Shown here piece after piece: positions 1-8,690 of a DNA stretch of 64,000 nucleotides; position 1 is the stretch's first letter; each line of letters begins with the position of its first letter. The stretch lies in contig PNKY01000007.1 of assembly GCA_013822765.1 (NCBI GenBank), positions 186,001 through 250,000 on the forward strand, written 5' to 3'. This DNA is from Rhodospirillum sp. (GTDB lineage: Bacteria; Pseudomonadota; Alphaproteobacteria; Dongiales; Dongiaceae). A program made the position numbers and the translations under genes. The notes beneath the pieces were generated by a model. The model worked only from the letters and a program-made list of their open reading frames with translations, was not told where the DNA came from and did not search any database.

Positions 1-477
1 GGGTTCCTTGGTGCCGGGAAAGTCGAGGCCGGCGGCGGCGGCCGCGTCCTCGCCCCCATCCTCGCCCTCTGCCGCGTAGTAGAGGTGCGCGTAGTGGAAT
101 GCGGCGATGGTGTGCAACGTCGACCAGCCCAGCGGCACGCTGGCGATGGCGAGCGACAGGTCCCACAGATTGGGACCCCCATTCCCGGCCAGCAAGCCAA
201 AGATCGATGCCAATGACATCCCGATGGCGCCGAGCGCCAGCAGGACAATCAGCGGAATGCCTTCATCCTCGATACCGGCGCGTCGGCGCAGACCATCCGG
301 CGTGATCTGGAACGCGAAGCGAACCATGAGCGCCAGGTAGATCAGAAAGAACGCATCCCCGCCAATCAGCGGCGGCAACGGCCAATGCAGCGTCCACGTC
401 GCCAGCCACAGCGCGAGCCCGGCCAGCGCAGCGCAGTAGAAGCGGCCATGGTGCCGGAAATGCTGCAAGCCGGCCAT
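1..477 (-). CDS. DUF1345 family membrane protein, 3' part outside the window
   Basis: Reading the minus strand from ATG at 477 gives 159 codons open to the window edge. The protein begins MAGLQHFRHHGRFYCAALAG and holds at least four hydrophobic segments (about residues 15-32, 38-52, 72-93 and 103-125). A later stretch, HTIAAFHYAHLYYA followed by an acidic Ala-rich loop and LDFPGTKEP, matches what I recall of DUF1345 inner-membrane proteins of unknown function. The C-terminal part, normally another one or two membrane spans, is cut off by the window start. It is divergent from the GlxA-type regulator at 650, with about 170 bp between the two starts. Family assignment is by motif memory. Confidence 0.75.
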   Translation of the reverse strand, partial: MAGLQHFRHHGRFYCAALAGLALWLATWTLHWPLPPLIGGDAFFLIYLALMVRFAFQITPDGLRRRAGIEDEGIPLIVLLALGAIGMSLASIFGLLAGNGGPNLWDLSLAIASVPLGWSTLHTIAAFHYAHLYYAAEGEDGGEDAAAAAGLDFPGTKEP

Positions 478-649
478 GCTCGGTCACGGACCCCGCGAAA
501 GAAGGAAGGGCCAGTCTTTCCGGCGGGCGCAGATCTGTCAAATGACCGGTCGCTCACGGCCGCTTGCATCGCTGGCTTGGGCAAAGCTCTGGTTATTGCT
601 ATGGCTGATGGCGCTTTGGAGGCTGGTCGACCGGGAGGAGGATGCGTCA

Positions 650-1603
650 ATGACAACCAGACAGGGCGGCACGGGCCGGCGCTTTGCGATGCTGCTGTTT
701 CCGGGCTTCCCGATGATGGCGTTCAGCGCGGTGGTCGAGCCGCTGCGCGCCGCCAACGCGCTGGGGGCCGACCCAAAATACTCCTGGAGCATCGTCTCCG
801 ACGCCAGGCCGGTCAAAGCCTCCAACGGCATCAGCATCACGCCGGACTACCGGCCGGCCGACGATCCGGCCGCCGACTACATCGTGGTCTGCTCCGGTGG
901 CGACGCCGACCAGCTGACCGCGCAGCAGCCGATCAAGTGGATTCGCAAGAACCTGCGGCGCGGCGCGCACCTCGGCAGCGTGGCCGACGCGGCCTTCTAT
1001 CTGGCGCGCAACGGGCTCCTCGACGGCCACGCCTGCACCTTGCACTGGCGCAGCCAGCCTGCCTTCGTCGAAGCCTTCCCGCATATCGACTTGAAACGCA
1101 GCGTCTACGTGATCGACCGCACGCGCTTCACTTCGGCCGGCGGCGTCGGCGCGTTTGACATGATGCTCGACATCATCGAGGGCCATCACGGCGAGGCGAT
1201 GGCGCGCCGGGTGGCGGAATGGTTCGTCCATGACCGCATCCGCGCCACCGCAGACCGGGAAAAGCTGCAGCTGCGGCTGCGCACCGGCATCCGCAACGAC
1301 CTCGTGCTCGCTGCCGCGGCGCGCATGGAAGAGCGCATGGAGCGCGGAGAAACCATCGCACAGATTGCACGCCGGCTCGGCGTTTCGGTGTGGAGGCTCG
1401 ACCGCGCCTTCCGCGCTGATCTCAAGACCAGCCCCGGCGACTACTTCCGCCGGATGCGGATGGAGCGGGCGAGCGACCTGCTGATCCACTCCAGCCTTCC
1501 GATCCACGAGGTCGGGCTGGCCTGCGGCTACACCGACTATCCCGCCTTCGTGCGCGCGTTCCGCCGCACCTACCGCAAGACGCCGGGCGACTTGCGGCGC
1601 TGA
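650..1603 (+). CDS. GlxA-family transcriptional regulator (DJ-1/PfpI domain plus AraC HTH)
   Basis: The 317-residue protein has an N-terminal DJ-1/PfpI-like domain (about 12-190) and a C-terminal AraC-type double helix-turn-helix (about 220-317, with IAQIARRLGVSVWRLDRAF and the second helix ending in TYRKTPGDLRR). ATG 650 was chosen because GGGAGGAGGA lies just upstream and the protein then starts at the usual point of the family; an in-frame ATG at 476 would add 58 unlikely residues. In relatives the nucleophile elbow reads roughly VCTGAF; here it is VADAAF (111-116), so the Cys is absent and the domain is probably a ligand sensor only. Relatives often control quaternary-amine or amino-acid use. 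It stands immediately upstream of, and probably regulates, the catabolic run from 1699. Confidence 0.88.
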   Translation: MTTRQGGTGRRFAMLLFPGFPMMAFSAVVEPLRAANALGADPKYSWSIVSDARPVKASNGISITPDYRPADDPAADYIVVCSGGDADQLTAQQPIKWIRKNLRRGAHLGSVADAAFYLARNGLLDGHACTLHWRSQPAFVEAFPHIDLKRSVYVIDRTRFTSAGGVGAFDMMLDIIEGHHGEAMARRVAEWFVHDRIRATADREKLQLRLRTGIRNDLVLAAAARMEERMERGETIAQIARRLGVSVWRLDRAFRADLKTSPGDYFRRMRMERASDLLIHSSLPIHEVGLACGYTDYPAFVRAFRRTYRKTPGDLRR

Positions 1604-1698
1604 AGAGCTCCGCTCAATCAGCACAGAAAAACAAGAAAACAGCACATCGCGGGCGAACGGTGTGTCGCATGCTTTTCCCATCGACTTTGGGAGAAGTC

Positions 1699-3003
1699 AT
1701 GAAGATCATCGCATCCGATACCGCGCGTCCCGACCAGATCGACGTCTCGGGGCCGCTGCGGCATCCGCAGATCGTCGACGCCTCCAACGGGATGTGGCTG
1801 TCGGATACCGAGCCGCCGGCGGTCGACACCAAGAAGCTGCGCGACGGGCGACTGGCGCGGCTGCGCGCCTGGATGGCGAGCGCCGGCTATGGCGGCATCG
1901 TGCTGCTCGATCCGTACAACCAGCGCTACGCCACCGGCACGCGCAACATGTTCGGCTATTTCCTGCGCAACTCGACGCGCTATTTCTTCATTCCCGTCTC
2001 GGGCCCGATTGTCCTGTTCGACTATCCGCAGAGCTATCACGTCAGCGCGGTGGTCGACACGGTGAGCGAGGTGCGGCCGAGCAAGCTGGTGTGGTCCTCG
2101 GTCTCCGGCCGCGACAACGAGACCGCCGGACCCTTCGCCGACGAGATTGCCGAGCTGATGCGCACGCATGGCGGCGGCTCGAACAAAGTCGGCATGGATC
2201 GCTGCAGCCATCTCCAGGCCTTGGCGCTGGAGAAACGTGGGCTGGAGGTGGCCGATTGCCAGGGCGAGATCCTCGCCGTACGCGCGATCAAGACGCCGGA
2301 AGAAGTGCAATGCCTGCAGATCAGCATGGCGGGCGCCGAAGCCGCGGTTGCCGCGGTGCGCGATGCGGTAAAGCCCGGCGTCACCGAGAACGAGCTGTTC
2401 GCCGTCATGTATTACGAGATGATCCGCCAGGGCGGCGAGTTCATCGAGACCCGTCTCTTGACCTCCGGCCAGCGCACCAATCCCTGGTTCAACGAGGCCG
2501 GCGGGCGGCGCGTCCGCCCGGGCGAGCTGGTGGCGCTCGATACCGACATGATCGGCTGCTACGGCTATTTCTCCGACTTCTCGCGCACCTTCCGCTGCGG
2601 CCCGGGCAAGCCGACCGCGAACCAGAAGATGCTGTACCGGATGTCGCACGACCAGATCCAGCACAACATCGGCATTATCAAGCCGGGCCTGACCTTCCGC
2701 GAGATCGCGGACGCCGCCTGGAAGATTCCCGCCAAGTTCGTCGAGCAGCGCTACACCTCGGTCATGCACGGCGTCGGCATGCACGGCGAGACGCCATTCA
2801 TCGCCCATGCCATCGATTTCGCGACCTACGGCCGCGAAGGCGTGCTGCAGCCGGGCATGGTGGTGAGCGTCGAAAGCTATATCGGCGAAAAGAACGGCCG
2901 CGAGGGCGTGAAGCTCGAGGAGGAGGTGCTGGTGACGGAGCACGGAGGAGAGCTGATCTCGCGCTTCCCGTTCGAGGACGACTTGCTGGAGCGGCAGATC
3001 TGA
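1699..3003 (+). CDS. DddP-like M24 metallopeptidase-fold lyase/hydrolase
   Basis: This is a 434-residue pita-bread (M24) enzyme with a creatinase-type N-terminal domain (about 1-195). The start is ATG 1699, preceded by GGGAGAAG. All six expected metal ligands are visible: D281 and D283 (ALDTDM), D293 (YFSDFS), H357 (MHGVGMHGE), E392 and E407. The pattern GGEFIETRLL...GQRTNPWF before the first Asp pair resembles the DMSP lyase DddP far more than prolidases. However, the Asp six residues after the metal His, proposed as the catalytic base in DddP, is Gly363 here (Glu at 364). I therefore call it DddP-like and do not claim DMSP cleavage. Its stop is immediately followed by the next start, so it leads an operon with the amidohydrolase, esterase and ABC importer. 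Confidence 0.82.
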   Translation: MKIIASDTARPDQIDVSGPLRHPQIVDASNGMWLSDTEPPAVDTKKLRDGRLARLRAWMASAGYGGIVLLDPYNQRYATGTRNMFGYFLRNSTRYFFIPVSGPIVLFDYPQSYHVSAVVDTVSEVRPSKLVWSSVSGRDNETAGPFADEIAELMRTHGGGSNKVGMDRCSHLQALALEKRGLEVADCQGEILAVRAIKTPEEVQCLQISMAGAEAAVAAVRDAVKPGVTENELFAVMYYEMIRQGGEFIETRLLTSGQRTNPWFNEAGGRRVRPGELVALDTDMIGCYGYFSDFSRTFRCGPGKPTANQKMLYRMSHDQIQHNIGIIKPGLTFREIADAAWKIPAKFVEQRYTSVMHGVGMHGETPFIAHAIDFATYGREGVLQPGMVVSVESYIGEKNGREGVKLEEEVLVTEHGGELISRFPFEDDLLERQI

Positions 3004-3687
3004 ATGCGGCAGCGCCTCGCCCTCGACCCGCGACACACCTCTCTGCTGTTGGTGGACCTGCAGGAAGAGCAGCGGCATGTGCCGCACTATGCGGTCGAGG
3101 ACTTCGATGCCGTCCTGGCGAATGCGCAGCGCCTGTTGGACGCGGCGCGCAGCCGGCCCATCAACGTTTTCCACGCAGCATTCAAGCGCGATTTCGCGAA
3201 AGTGCCGCCGCGTCCGCTTGAGCCGCTGGCGCCGGATGGCGGCCCGGCCTTCAGCGATACGCGATCGGCGTTGACCGCGATCTGCACCGAGGTGGCGCCG
3301 CGCGCCGGCGAGCCGGTGGTCTACAAGAATGACGCCAGCGCCTTCAGCGAGGGCGAACTCGCGCCTATGCTGCGCGACGCCCGCACCGAATGGCTGATCG
3401 TTGCCGGCGTGTGGACCGAGGCCTGCATCGCCGCCACCGTGCGCGATGCGATCACACGCGGCATCCGCGTGCTGCTGGTCAAGGACGCGTGCGGCAGCGG
3501 CACCAAGGCGATGCACCAGACCGGCGTCCTCAACCTGGCCAACCGGTTGAGCGGCGGCGCCGTCGCCAACACCGTCACGGCCTGCCGGCTGATCGCCGGG
3601 GAGGAAGCCGAGGCCTGGGTGGCGGAACGGCCAGTGCCGATCCTGTTCGGCTATGCCGACGCCGAGCAAGCCTACGAGGCGCTGTGA
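3004..3687 (+). CDS. Isochorismatase-like cysteine amidohydrolase
   Basis: The 227-residue protein has the cysteine-hydrolase triad of the isochorismatase/N-carbamoylsarcosine amidase superfamily: D18 (LLLVDLQ), K108 (VVYKND) and C141 (GVWTEACIAATVRDA). The residues just before the Lys-Asp pair and the cis-peptide region around VWTEAC fit amidases better than true isochorismatases, which also lack this genetic context. The start codon directly abuts the preceding stop, and its own TGA overlaps the next ATG, so the three enzymes are translationally coupled. Likely role (inferred): cytoplasmic hydrolysis of an amide or carbamoyl group in the compound brought in by the downstream importer. Confidence 0.85.
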   Translation: MRQRLALDPRHTSLLLVDLQEEQRHVPHYAVEDFDAVLANAQRLLDAARSRPINVFHAAFKRDFAKVPPRPLEPLAPDGGPAFSDTRSALTAICTEVAPRAGEPVVYKNDASAFSEGELAPMLRDARTEWLIVAGVWTEACIAATVRDAITRGIRVLLVKDACGSGTKAMHQTGVLNLANRLSGGAVANTVTACRLIAGEEAEAWVAERPVPILFGYADAEQAYEAL

Positions 3688-4679
3688 TGCCGCCGCGCGC
3701 CGCTGAAAAACTACATGCGGGCGCGCGCCGATGGCGGCCGGAAGACTATGCCAGCCGGCTCGACGAGGAGATCCGCGACTTCATCGCGCGCACCGATCGC
3801 TGGTTCCCGCCGGAGACGGTGGGCCTGCCGATCGCGCGACAGCGTGCGATCTATGATGCTATGTGCCGCGAATTCCATGCCGGCCGCCCGCAGGGCGTCG
3901 CGGCGCGGGATCATCCGATCGACGGACCGGCCGGCAGCTTGATGCTCCGGCGCTACCGGATGGAAGGCGCGGAGGCGGCGGCCACCATCGTCTATTTCCA
4001 CGGCGGCGGATTCGTTCTCGGCAACCTGGACAGCCACGACGACATTTGCGCCGAGCTGTGCGCCGGCACCGGCTTCGACGTGGTGTCGCCCGACTATCGC
4101 CTGGCGCCCGAGCATCTGCATCCGGCAGCCTTCGAGGATTGCTGCGCGACGTTCGACTGGGCCAGCGCCGTCAACACGCGCCCGATCGTGCTGTGCGGCG
4201 AAAGCGCAGGCGGCAACCTCGCCGCCGCCGTCGCCCATGCCAGGCGCCGCCACGTCGCCGCGCCGGCGGGACAGGTGCTGATCTATCCCAACCTGGGCGG
4301 CGACATGACCATGCGCTCGTACGAAGAGCATGCCGACGCACCGATGCTCAGCACGCGCGATGTCCTGTTCTATCGCGATGTGCGGTTCGGTCCCGGCGGC
4401 TATCGCGCCGATCCCACCACCGCGCCGCTCGCCGACACCGATTTCGCTGGCCTGCCGCCGACCGTCATCGTCACAGCGCAATGCGATCCGCTGTCATCCG
4501 ACGGCGAAGCCCATCGCGACCGCATCGTCGCAGCCGGCGGCCGCGCCACTTGGCGGGAGGAAGCGGGTCTCGTCCACAGTTTCCTGCGCGGCCGGCGCTC
4601 ATCGCGGCGTGCCGCCCAGGCTTTCGACCACATCATCGCGGCCGTCGCCGCGCTGGGGAAAGGCGCCTGGCCGTACTGA
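3687..4679 (+). CDS. Alpha/beta hydrolase, hormone-sensitive-lipase (type IV esterase) family
   Basis: The 330-residue cytoplasmic protein shows all HSL-family hallmarks: oxyanion-hole HGGG at 105-108 (YFHGGGFVLG), nucleophile elbow GESAGG with S173, acid D267 (AQCDPL) and H297 (LVHSF). Between them is the family signature DYRLAPEHLHPAA. Translation starts at the ATG overlapping the TGA of the amidohydrolase gene (TGATG). No signal peptide is present, so it acts inside the cell, probably on an ester or lactone made in the same pathway. Substrate is unknown. About 70 bp separate it from the binding-protein gene, without an evident terminator. Confidence 0.88.
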   Translation: MPPRAAEKLHAGARRWRPEDYASRLDEEIRDFIARTDRWFPPETVGLPIARQRAIYDAMCREFHAGRPQGVAARDHPIDGPAGSLMLRRYRMEGAEAAATIVYFHGGGFVLGNLDSHDDICAELCAGTGFDVVSPDYRLAPEHLHPAAFEDCCATFDWASAVNTRPIVLCGESAGGNLAAAVAHARRRHVAAPAGQVLIYPNLGGDMTMRSYEEHADAPMLSTRDVLFYRDVRFGPGGYRADPTTAPLADTDFAGLPPTVIVTAQCDPLSSDGEAHRDRIVAAGGRATWREEAGLVHSFLRGRRSSRRAAQAFDHIIAAVAALGKGAWPY

Positions 4680-4750
4680 GGCGCCCCGTTCGAACAACAA
4701 CGCAATGAAGGTTCGGCCAACGAACCAGATCGTCAGACAAGGAGGCAACC

Positions 4751-6394
4751 ATGACCAAGATGATGCTCGCCGATCGATCCCTGCACCCGATGGCGGAAGC
4801 CGTCGCGCATGACTTCAAGAAAGGGCGCACCAGCCGGCGCGAGTTCTTCGCGACCATGGCGGCGCTCGGCGTCAGCGCCACCGGCGCGCTGGCGCTCGGC
4901 GGCCTGACCGCCGGCAAAGCCAAGGCGGCGGAACCAAAGAAGGGCGGCATCCTGCGCGTCGCCATGAACATCAAGGCGTTCCGCGACCCGCGCACCTTCG
5001 ACGGCGTTGAGATGTCCAACATCGCGCGCCAGTGCAACGAATACCTGGTGCGCTGGAACCGCGACTTCACCTTCGAACCGTGGCTGCTGGAAGGCTGGGA
5101 AGCCAGCGACGATGCCAAGACGCTGACCTTGAAGGTCCGTCAGGGCATCACCTGGTCCAACGGCGACACCTTCAACGCCGATGACGTGATCCACAACATC
5201 ACGCGCTGGTGCGACGCCAATGCCGAGGCGAACTCGGTCTCGACCCGCATGGGCGCGCTGGTCGACGCGACCACCAAGAAGGTGGTCGATGGTGCGATCG
5301 AGCGGGTCGACGATTACACCGTTCGCCTCAACCTGCCCAAGCCCGACATCTCGCTGGTCGCCGGCATGGCGGACTACCCAGCGATCATCATGCATCGCTC
5401 CTACGACGGCAGCAACGACGCCCTGACCGCGATGGCGATCACCACCGGTCCGTGCGAGCTGGTGAGCTGGGACCCCGCGGTCGGCGCCGAAGTGCGGCGC
5501 AAGGACAAGCCGTGGTGGAAGGGCGAATACTGGCTCGACGGCGTCAAGTGGATCGACTACGGCGCCGATCCGACCGCGCTGATCTCCGCGTTCGATTCCG
5601 GCGAGGTCGACACCAACCACGAGACCGGAGCGGATTCGCTGGAGCAGGCGGAGGCGGCCGGCCTCGTCAACTCGGAGATGGCGACCGGCTCGACCATCGT
5701 CGCACGACTCAACGTGAATGCCGAACCGTACACCGACGTGCGGGTCCGGCGCGCCGCGCAGCTGGCGGTCGACAATGCGGTGGTGCTGGAGCTCGGCCTC
5801 AACAACAAGGGCAAGCCGGCTGAGAACCACCACGTCAGCCCGATCCACATCGAATATGCCGATGTCGGCCCTCATGTGCGCAACGTGGAGGAGGCGAAGA
5901 AGCTGCTGGCCGACGCCGGCAAGTCCGATCACGAATACGAGCTGATCTCGCTCGACGACGACTGGCAGAAGTCGACCGCGGACGCCATTGCCGGGCAGAT
6001 GCGCGACGCCGGGCTCAAGGTGAATCGCAAGGTCATCCCGGCCGCCACCTTCTGGAACGACTGGACCAAGTACCCCTTCTCCTGCACCGAATGGCTGGGC
6101 CGGCCGCTGGGCGTGCAGGTGCTGGCGCTGGCCTACAAGTCGGGCGTGCCGTGGAACGAAAGCGGCTACTCCGACAAGGAGTTCGATGCGCTCCTGGAGA
6201 AGGCGCTGGCGACGCCCGATACCGAGGCACGGCGCGCTATCATGGCGGATATCGAGAAGACCCTGCGCAACTCGGGCGTGATCATCCAGCCGTACTGGCG
6301 CTCGGTCTATCGCACCTATCGCACCGGTGTGCATGGCTGCGAGCAGCACCAGGCGCTCGAGCAGCATCTCGACCAGGCCTGGATCGAGAGCTGA
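4751..6394 (+). CDS. ABC transporter substrate-binding protein, family 5 (peptide/opine type), Tat-exported
   Basis: The 547-residue SBP_bac_5-type protein has a twin-arginine signal: a long polar n-region, SRREFF at about 28-33, a hydrophobic stretch and a likely cleavage site after [10 protein letters not shown]. The mature part begins with the typical [18 protein letters not shown] and contains [17 protein letters not shown] and the lobe with WNDW...[10 protein letters not shown] strong Shine-Dalgarno, AAGGAGG, precedes ATG 4751. It is the periplasmic receptor of the importer encoded by the next three genes. Family members bind di- and oligopeptides, opines, nickel or betaine-like compounds; the ligand cannot be read from the sequence. 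Confidence 0.92.
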   Translation: MTKMMLADRSLHPMAEAVAHDFKKGRTSRREFFATMAALGVSATGALALGGLTAGKAKAAEPKKGGILRVAMNIKAFRDPRTFDGVEMSNIARQCNEYLVRWNRDFTFEPWLLEGWEASDDAKTLTLKVRQGITWSNGDTFNADDVIHNITRWCDANAEANSVSTRMGALVDATTKKVVDGAIERVDDYTVRLNLPKPDISLVAGMADYPAIIMHRSYDGSNDALTAMAITTGPCELVSWDPAVGAEVRRKDKPWWKGEYWLDGVKWIDYGADPTALISAFDSGEVDTNHETGADSLEQAEAAGLVNSEMATGSTIVARLNVNAEPYTDVRVRRAAQLAVDNAVVLELGLNNKGKPAENHHVSPIHIEYADVGPHVRNVEEAKKLLADAGKSDHEYELISLDDDWQKSTADAIAGQMRDAGLKVNRKVIPAATFWNDWTKYPFSCTEWLGRPLGVQVLALAYKSGVPWNESGYSDKEFDALLEKALATPDTEARRAIMADIEKTLRNSGVIIQPYWRSVYRTYRTGVHGCEQHQALEQHLDQAWIES

Positions 6395-6498
6395 TCGCAC
6401 GACAAGGCGATCGGGGAGGGGCCGCAGCGCGCGGCTCCTCCTCGGTGATTTCTTGAGGCAGGCCGAGCGATGAAGCCAGGAACCAACAGGGAGGCGGA

Positions 6499-7545
6499 AT
6501 GGGGCGACTCATTCTGAGCCGGCTGGGTGTCATGATCCTGACGGCGGTCTGCCTGACCTTCGCCGTCTTCTTCCTGACCAATCTCCAGCCCAGCCTGGAA
6601 AAGCTCGCCAAGACCCAGGTCAACACGCGCATGACCGACGAGCAGGTCGCGCTCTGGCTCGCCAACAACGGCTATGCACGGTCGACCCTGGTGCGCTACG
6701 GCGAGTGGCTGGGCGTCGTGCCGGGCTGGACCGGCGCCGGCGAGAACGGCAAGCCGACCGGACGCTGCGTTAAGGCCGATGTGCCCGCCGGTGAGACGCC
6801 GCGCTTCTGCGGCGTGCTGCAAGGCGATTTCGGATTCTCGACCGTATTTCATGAGGCGGTCGGGCCGATCGTCGGCAAGCGCCTCGCACTGACCGGCTGG
6901 CTGATGCTGTGGGTGATGGTGGCCATGGTGCCGATGGCGCTGCTGGTCGGCGTGCTGGCCGGCATGCGCGAGGGCTCGCGGCTGGACCGGGGCCTGTCGG
7001 TCTTCTCCATCGCCAGCACCGCGACGCCGGAATATGTCTCCGGCGTCGTCCTGATCGCGGTGTTCGCCAGCTCCGCCGTCGGCCTGCAATGGTTCAAGGC
7101 CTCTGCCGCCTCCGCCATGGACGACATGACCGTCGAGAATTTCACGCTGCCGGTTCTCACCATGGCGCTCTATGGCATGGGCTATATCGCCCGCATGACC
7201 CGCGCCGCGATGGCGGAGGTCATGACCTCGCAATATATCCGCACCGCGCACCTCAAGGGCCTCAGCTTCGGCGCGGTGGTCGTGCGCCACGCCTTGCGCA
7301 ACGCGCTGATCGCGCCCTTCACGGTCATCATGCTGCAGTTCCCCTGGCTGCTGACCGGCGTCGTAATTGTCGAGGCGCTGTTCAACTACAAGGGTTTCGG
7401 CTGGACGCTGGTGCGCGCCGCCGACAACAACGACATCGACCTGCTGCTGGCCTGCTCGATGGTCGCGGTCGTGGTCGTGCTGGTGACGCAGCTCATCTCC
7501 GACATCGGTTACATGGTCCTCAATCCGCGGGTTCGGGTCGGATGA
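6499..7545 (+). CDS. ABC transporter permease, DppB/OppB type
   Basis: The 348-residue inner-membrane permease has a first TM at about 8-28, a long periplasmic loop (about 30-130), and a cluster of five more TM segments. The cytoplasmic EAA loop reads YIRTAHLKGLSFGAVVVRHALRNA, with the usual RTAxxKG start. The C-terminus ends LNPRVRVG, typical of DppB. A Shine-Dalgarno, AGGGAGGCGG, lies before ATG 6499. The stop overlaps the next start (ATGA), so the two permeases are co-translated and form the heterodimeric channel. Confidence 0.93.
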   Translation: MGRLILSRLGVMILTAVCLTFAVFFLTNLQPSLEKLAKTQVNTRMTDEQVALWLANNGYARSTLVRYGEWLGVVPGWTGAGENGKPTGRCVKADVPAGETPRFCGVLQGDFGFSTVFHEAVGPIVGKRLALTGWLMLWVMVAMVPMALLVGVLAGMREGSRLDRGLSVFSIASTATPEYVSGVVLIAVFASSAVGLQWFKASAASAMDDMTVENFTLPVLTMALYGMGYIARMTRAAMAEVMTSQYIRTAHLKGLSFGAVVVRHALRNALIAPFTVIMLQFPWLLTGVVIVEALFNYKGFGWTLVRAADNNDIDLLLACSMVAVVVVLVTQLISDIGYMVLNPRVRVG

Positions 7546-8687
7546 GCGCGCTCGAGATCACCGGCCGCATCCTGCTCCAGCTCACGCCGGTCTGGATCGG
7601 CCTCGCCGCGATCTTTGCGCTGTCCTTCGCGCTCCGGCGGCGGCTCGGGCTCTACGGCCGGCTGATGGGCAGCACCATCGGCAAGATCGGCCTCGGGGTC
7701 GTGCTGTTCTGGCTGCTCACCGCGATCTGCGCCGACCTCATCGTCACCATGAGCCCGCTGGACCAGATCTCCAGCATGAAGAACAAGCCGCCCGGCACGC
7801 CGGTGCCGAATGTCGAAGGTGCGTACTACCTGCTGGGCGGCGACAACCTGGCGCGCGATGTGTTCAGCCGCATGGTGATGGGCAGCCGCAGCGTGCTGGC
7901 GATCGCTCCGGCCGCCACCTTGTTCGCCTTCATGGTCGCCTTCACCCTCGGCCTGCCCGCCGGCTATTTCGGCGGCCGGTTCGATGCGGCGCTCAGCTTC
8001 ATCGCCAACCTCATCCTGGCGTTCCCGGTCATCCTGCTGTTCTACCTGCTGGTGACGCCGGAGATCCGGGCCAGCGGCATCCCCATGTTCGCTGCAGGCC
8101 TGCTGTTCCTGTTCCCGATCATATTCGCCGTGCTGCTGCTGTGGTCGCGCTTCGACACCCAGCGCGCCAAGCTCGCGGCCTATCTGGCGATCGCGCTGCT
8201 GCTCGGCCTCTGGGCCTATTCCGGCCTCGCCTTCAATGCCGATCCGCTCGGCGTGTTCGCGATGGATGCGAACCTGCTCAACATCTTCGTGTCGGTGGTG
8301 TTCGTGAACGCGCCGGCGGTGTTCCGCATCGTGCGCGGCCTCACCATCGACATCCGCACCCGCGACTACGTGGCGGCGGCCCAGACGCGGGGCGAGAATC
8401 CTTGGTACATCATGCTGTGGGAGATCCTGCCCAACGCGCGCGGGCCGCTGATCGTCGATTTCTGCCTGCGCATCGGCTACACCACGATCCTGCTCGGCAC
8501 CCTCGGCTTCTTCGGCCTCGGCGTCAGCCCCGAGAGTCCCGACTGGGGCATGACCATCAACGAGGGGCGCAAGCTGCTGGCGATCTATCCGCACTCCGCG
8601 CTGGCACCTGCCCTGGCGCTGATGTCGCTGGTGCTCGGCCTCAACATGCTCGCAGACGGCCTGCGCGAGCAGTCACTGAAGGACTAG
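7542..8687 (+). CDS. ABC transporter permease, DppC/OppC type
   Basis: The 381-residue permease starts at the ATG that overlaps the TGA of the DppB-type gene. It has an N-terminal TM pair (about 17-35 and 50-70), the DNLARDVFSRMVMGSR motif that marks the start of the OppC core, and an EAA loop (TRDYVAAAQTRGENPWYIM). It is longer than usual DppC proteins (about 300 aa). The extra length is an insertion of hydrophobic segments between the first core helices (about residues 170-240), where the sequence runs through two additional TM-like stretches. It is followed after three bases by the ATPase gene. Confidence 0.92.
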   Translation: MSALEITGRILLQLTPVWIGLAAIFALSFALRRRLGLYGRLMGSTIGKIGLGVVLFWLLTAICADLIVTMSPLDQISSMKNKPPGTPVPNVEGAYYLLGGDNLARDVFSRMVMGSRSVLAIAPAATLFAFMVAFTLGLPAGYFGGRFDAALSFIANLILAFPVILLFYLLVTPEIRASGIPMFAAGLLFLFPIIFAVLLLWSRFDTQRAKLAAYLAIALLLGLWAYSGLAFNADPLGVFAMDANLLNIFVSVVFVNAPAVFRIVRGLTIDIRTRDYVAAAQTRGENPWYIMLWEILPNARGPLIVDFCLRIGYTTILLGTLGFFGLGVSPESPDWGMTINEGRKLLAIYPHSALAPALALMSLVLGLNMLADGLREQSLKD

Positions 8688-8690
8688 GGC

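Noticed and set aside
1699..3003. Bona fide DMSP lyase DddP
   Set aside because: The proposed catalytic Asp six residues after the metal His is Gly here, and the operon context does not point to DMSP.
1618..3669. Long minus-strand open frame across the DddP-like and amidohydrolase genes
   Set aside because: Overlaps two genes with intact catalytic motifs on the other strand; translation is His/Arg/Ala-rich and has no recognisable motif.
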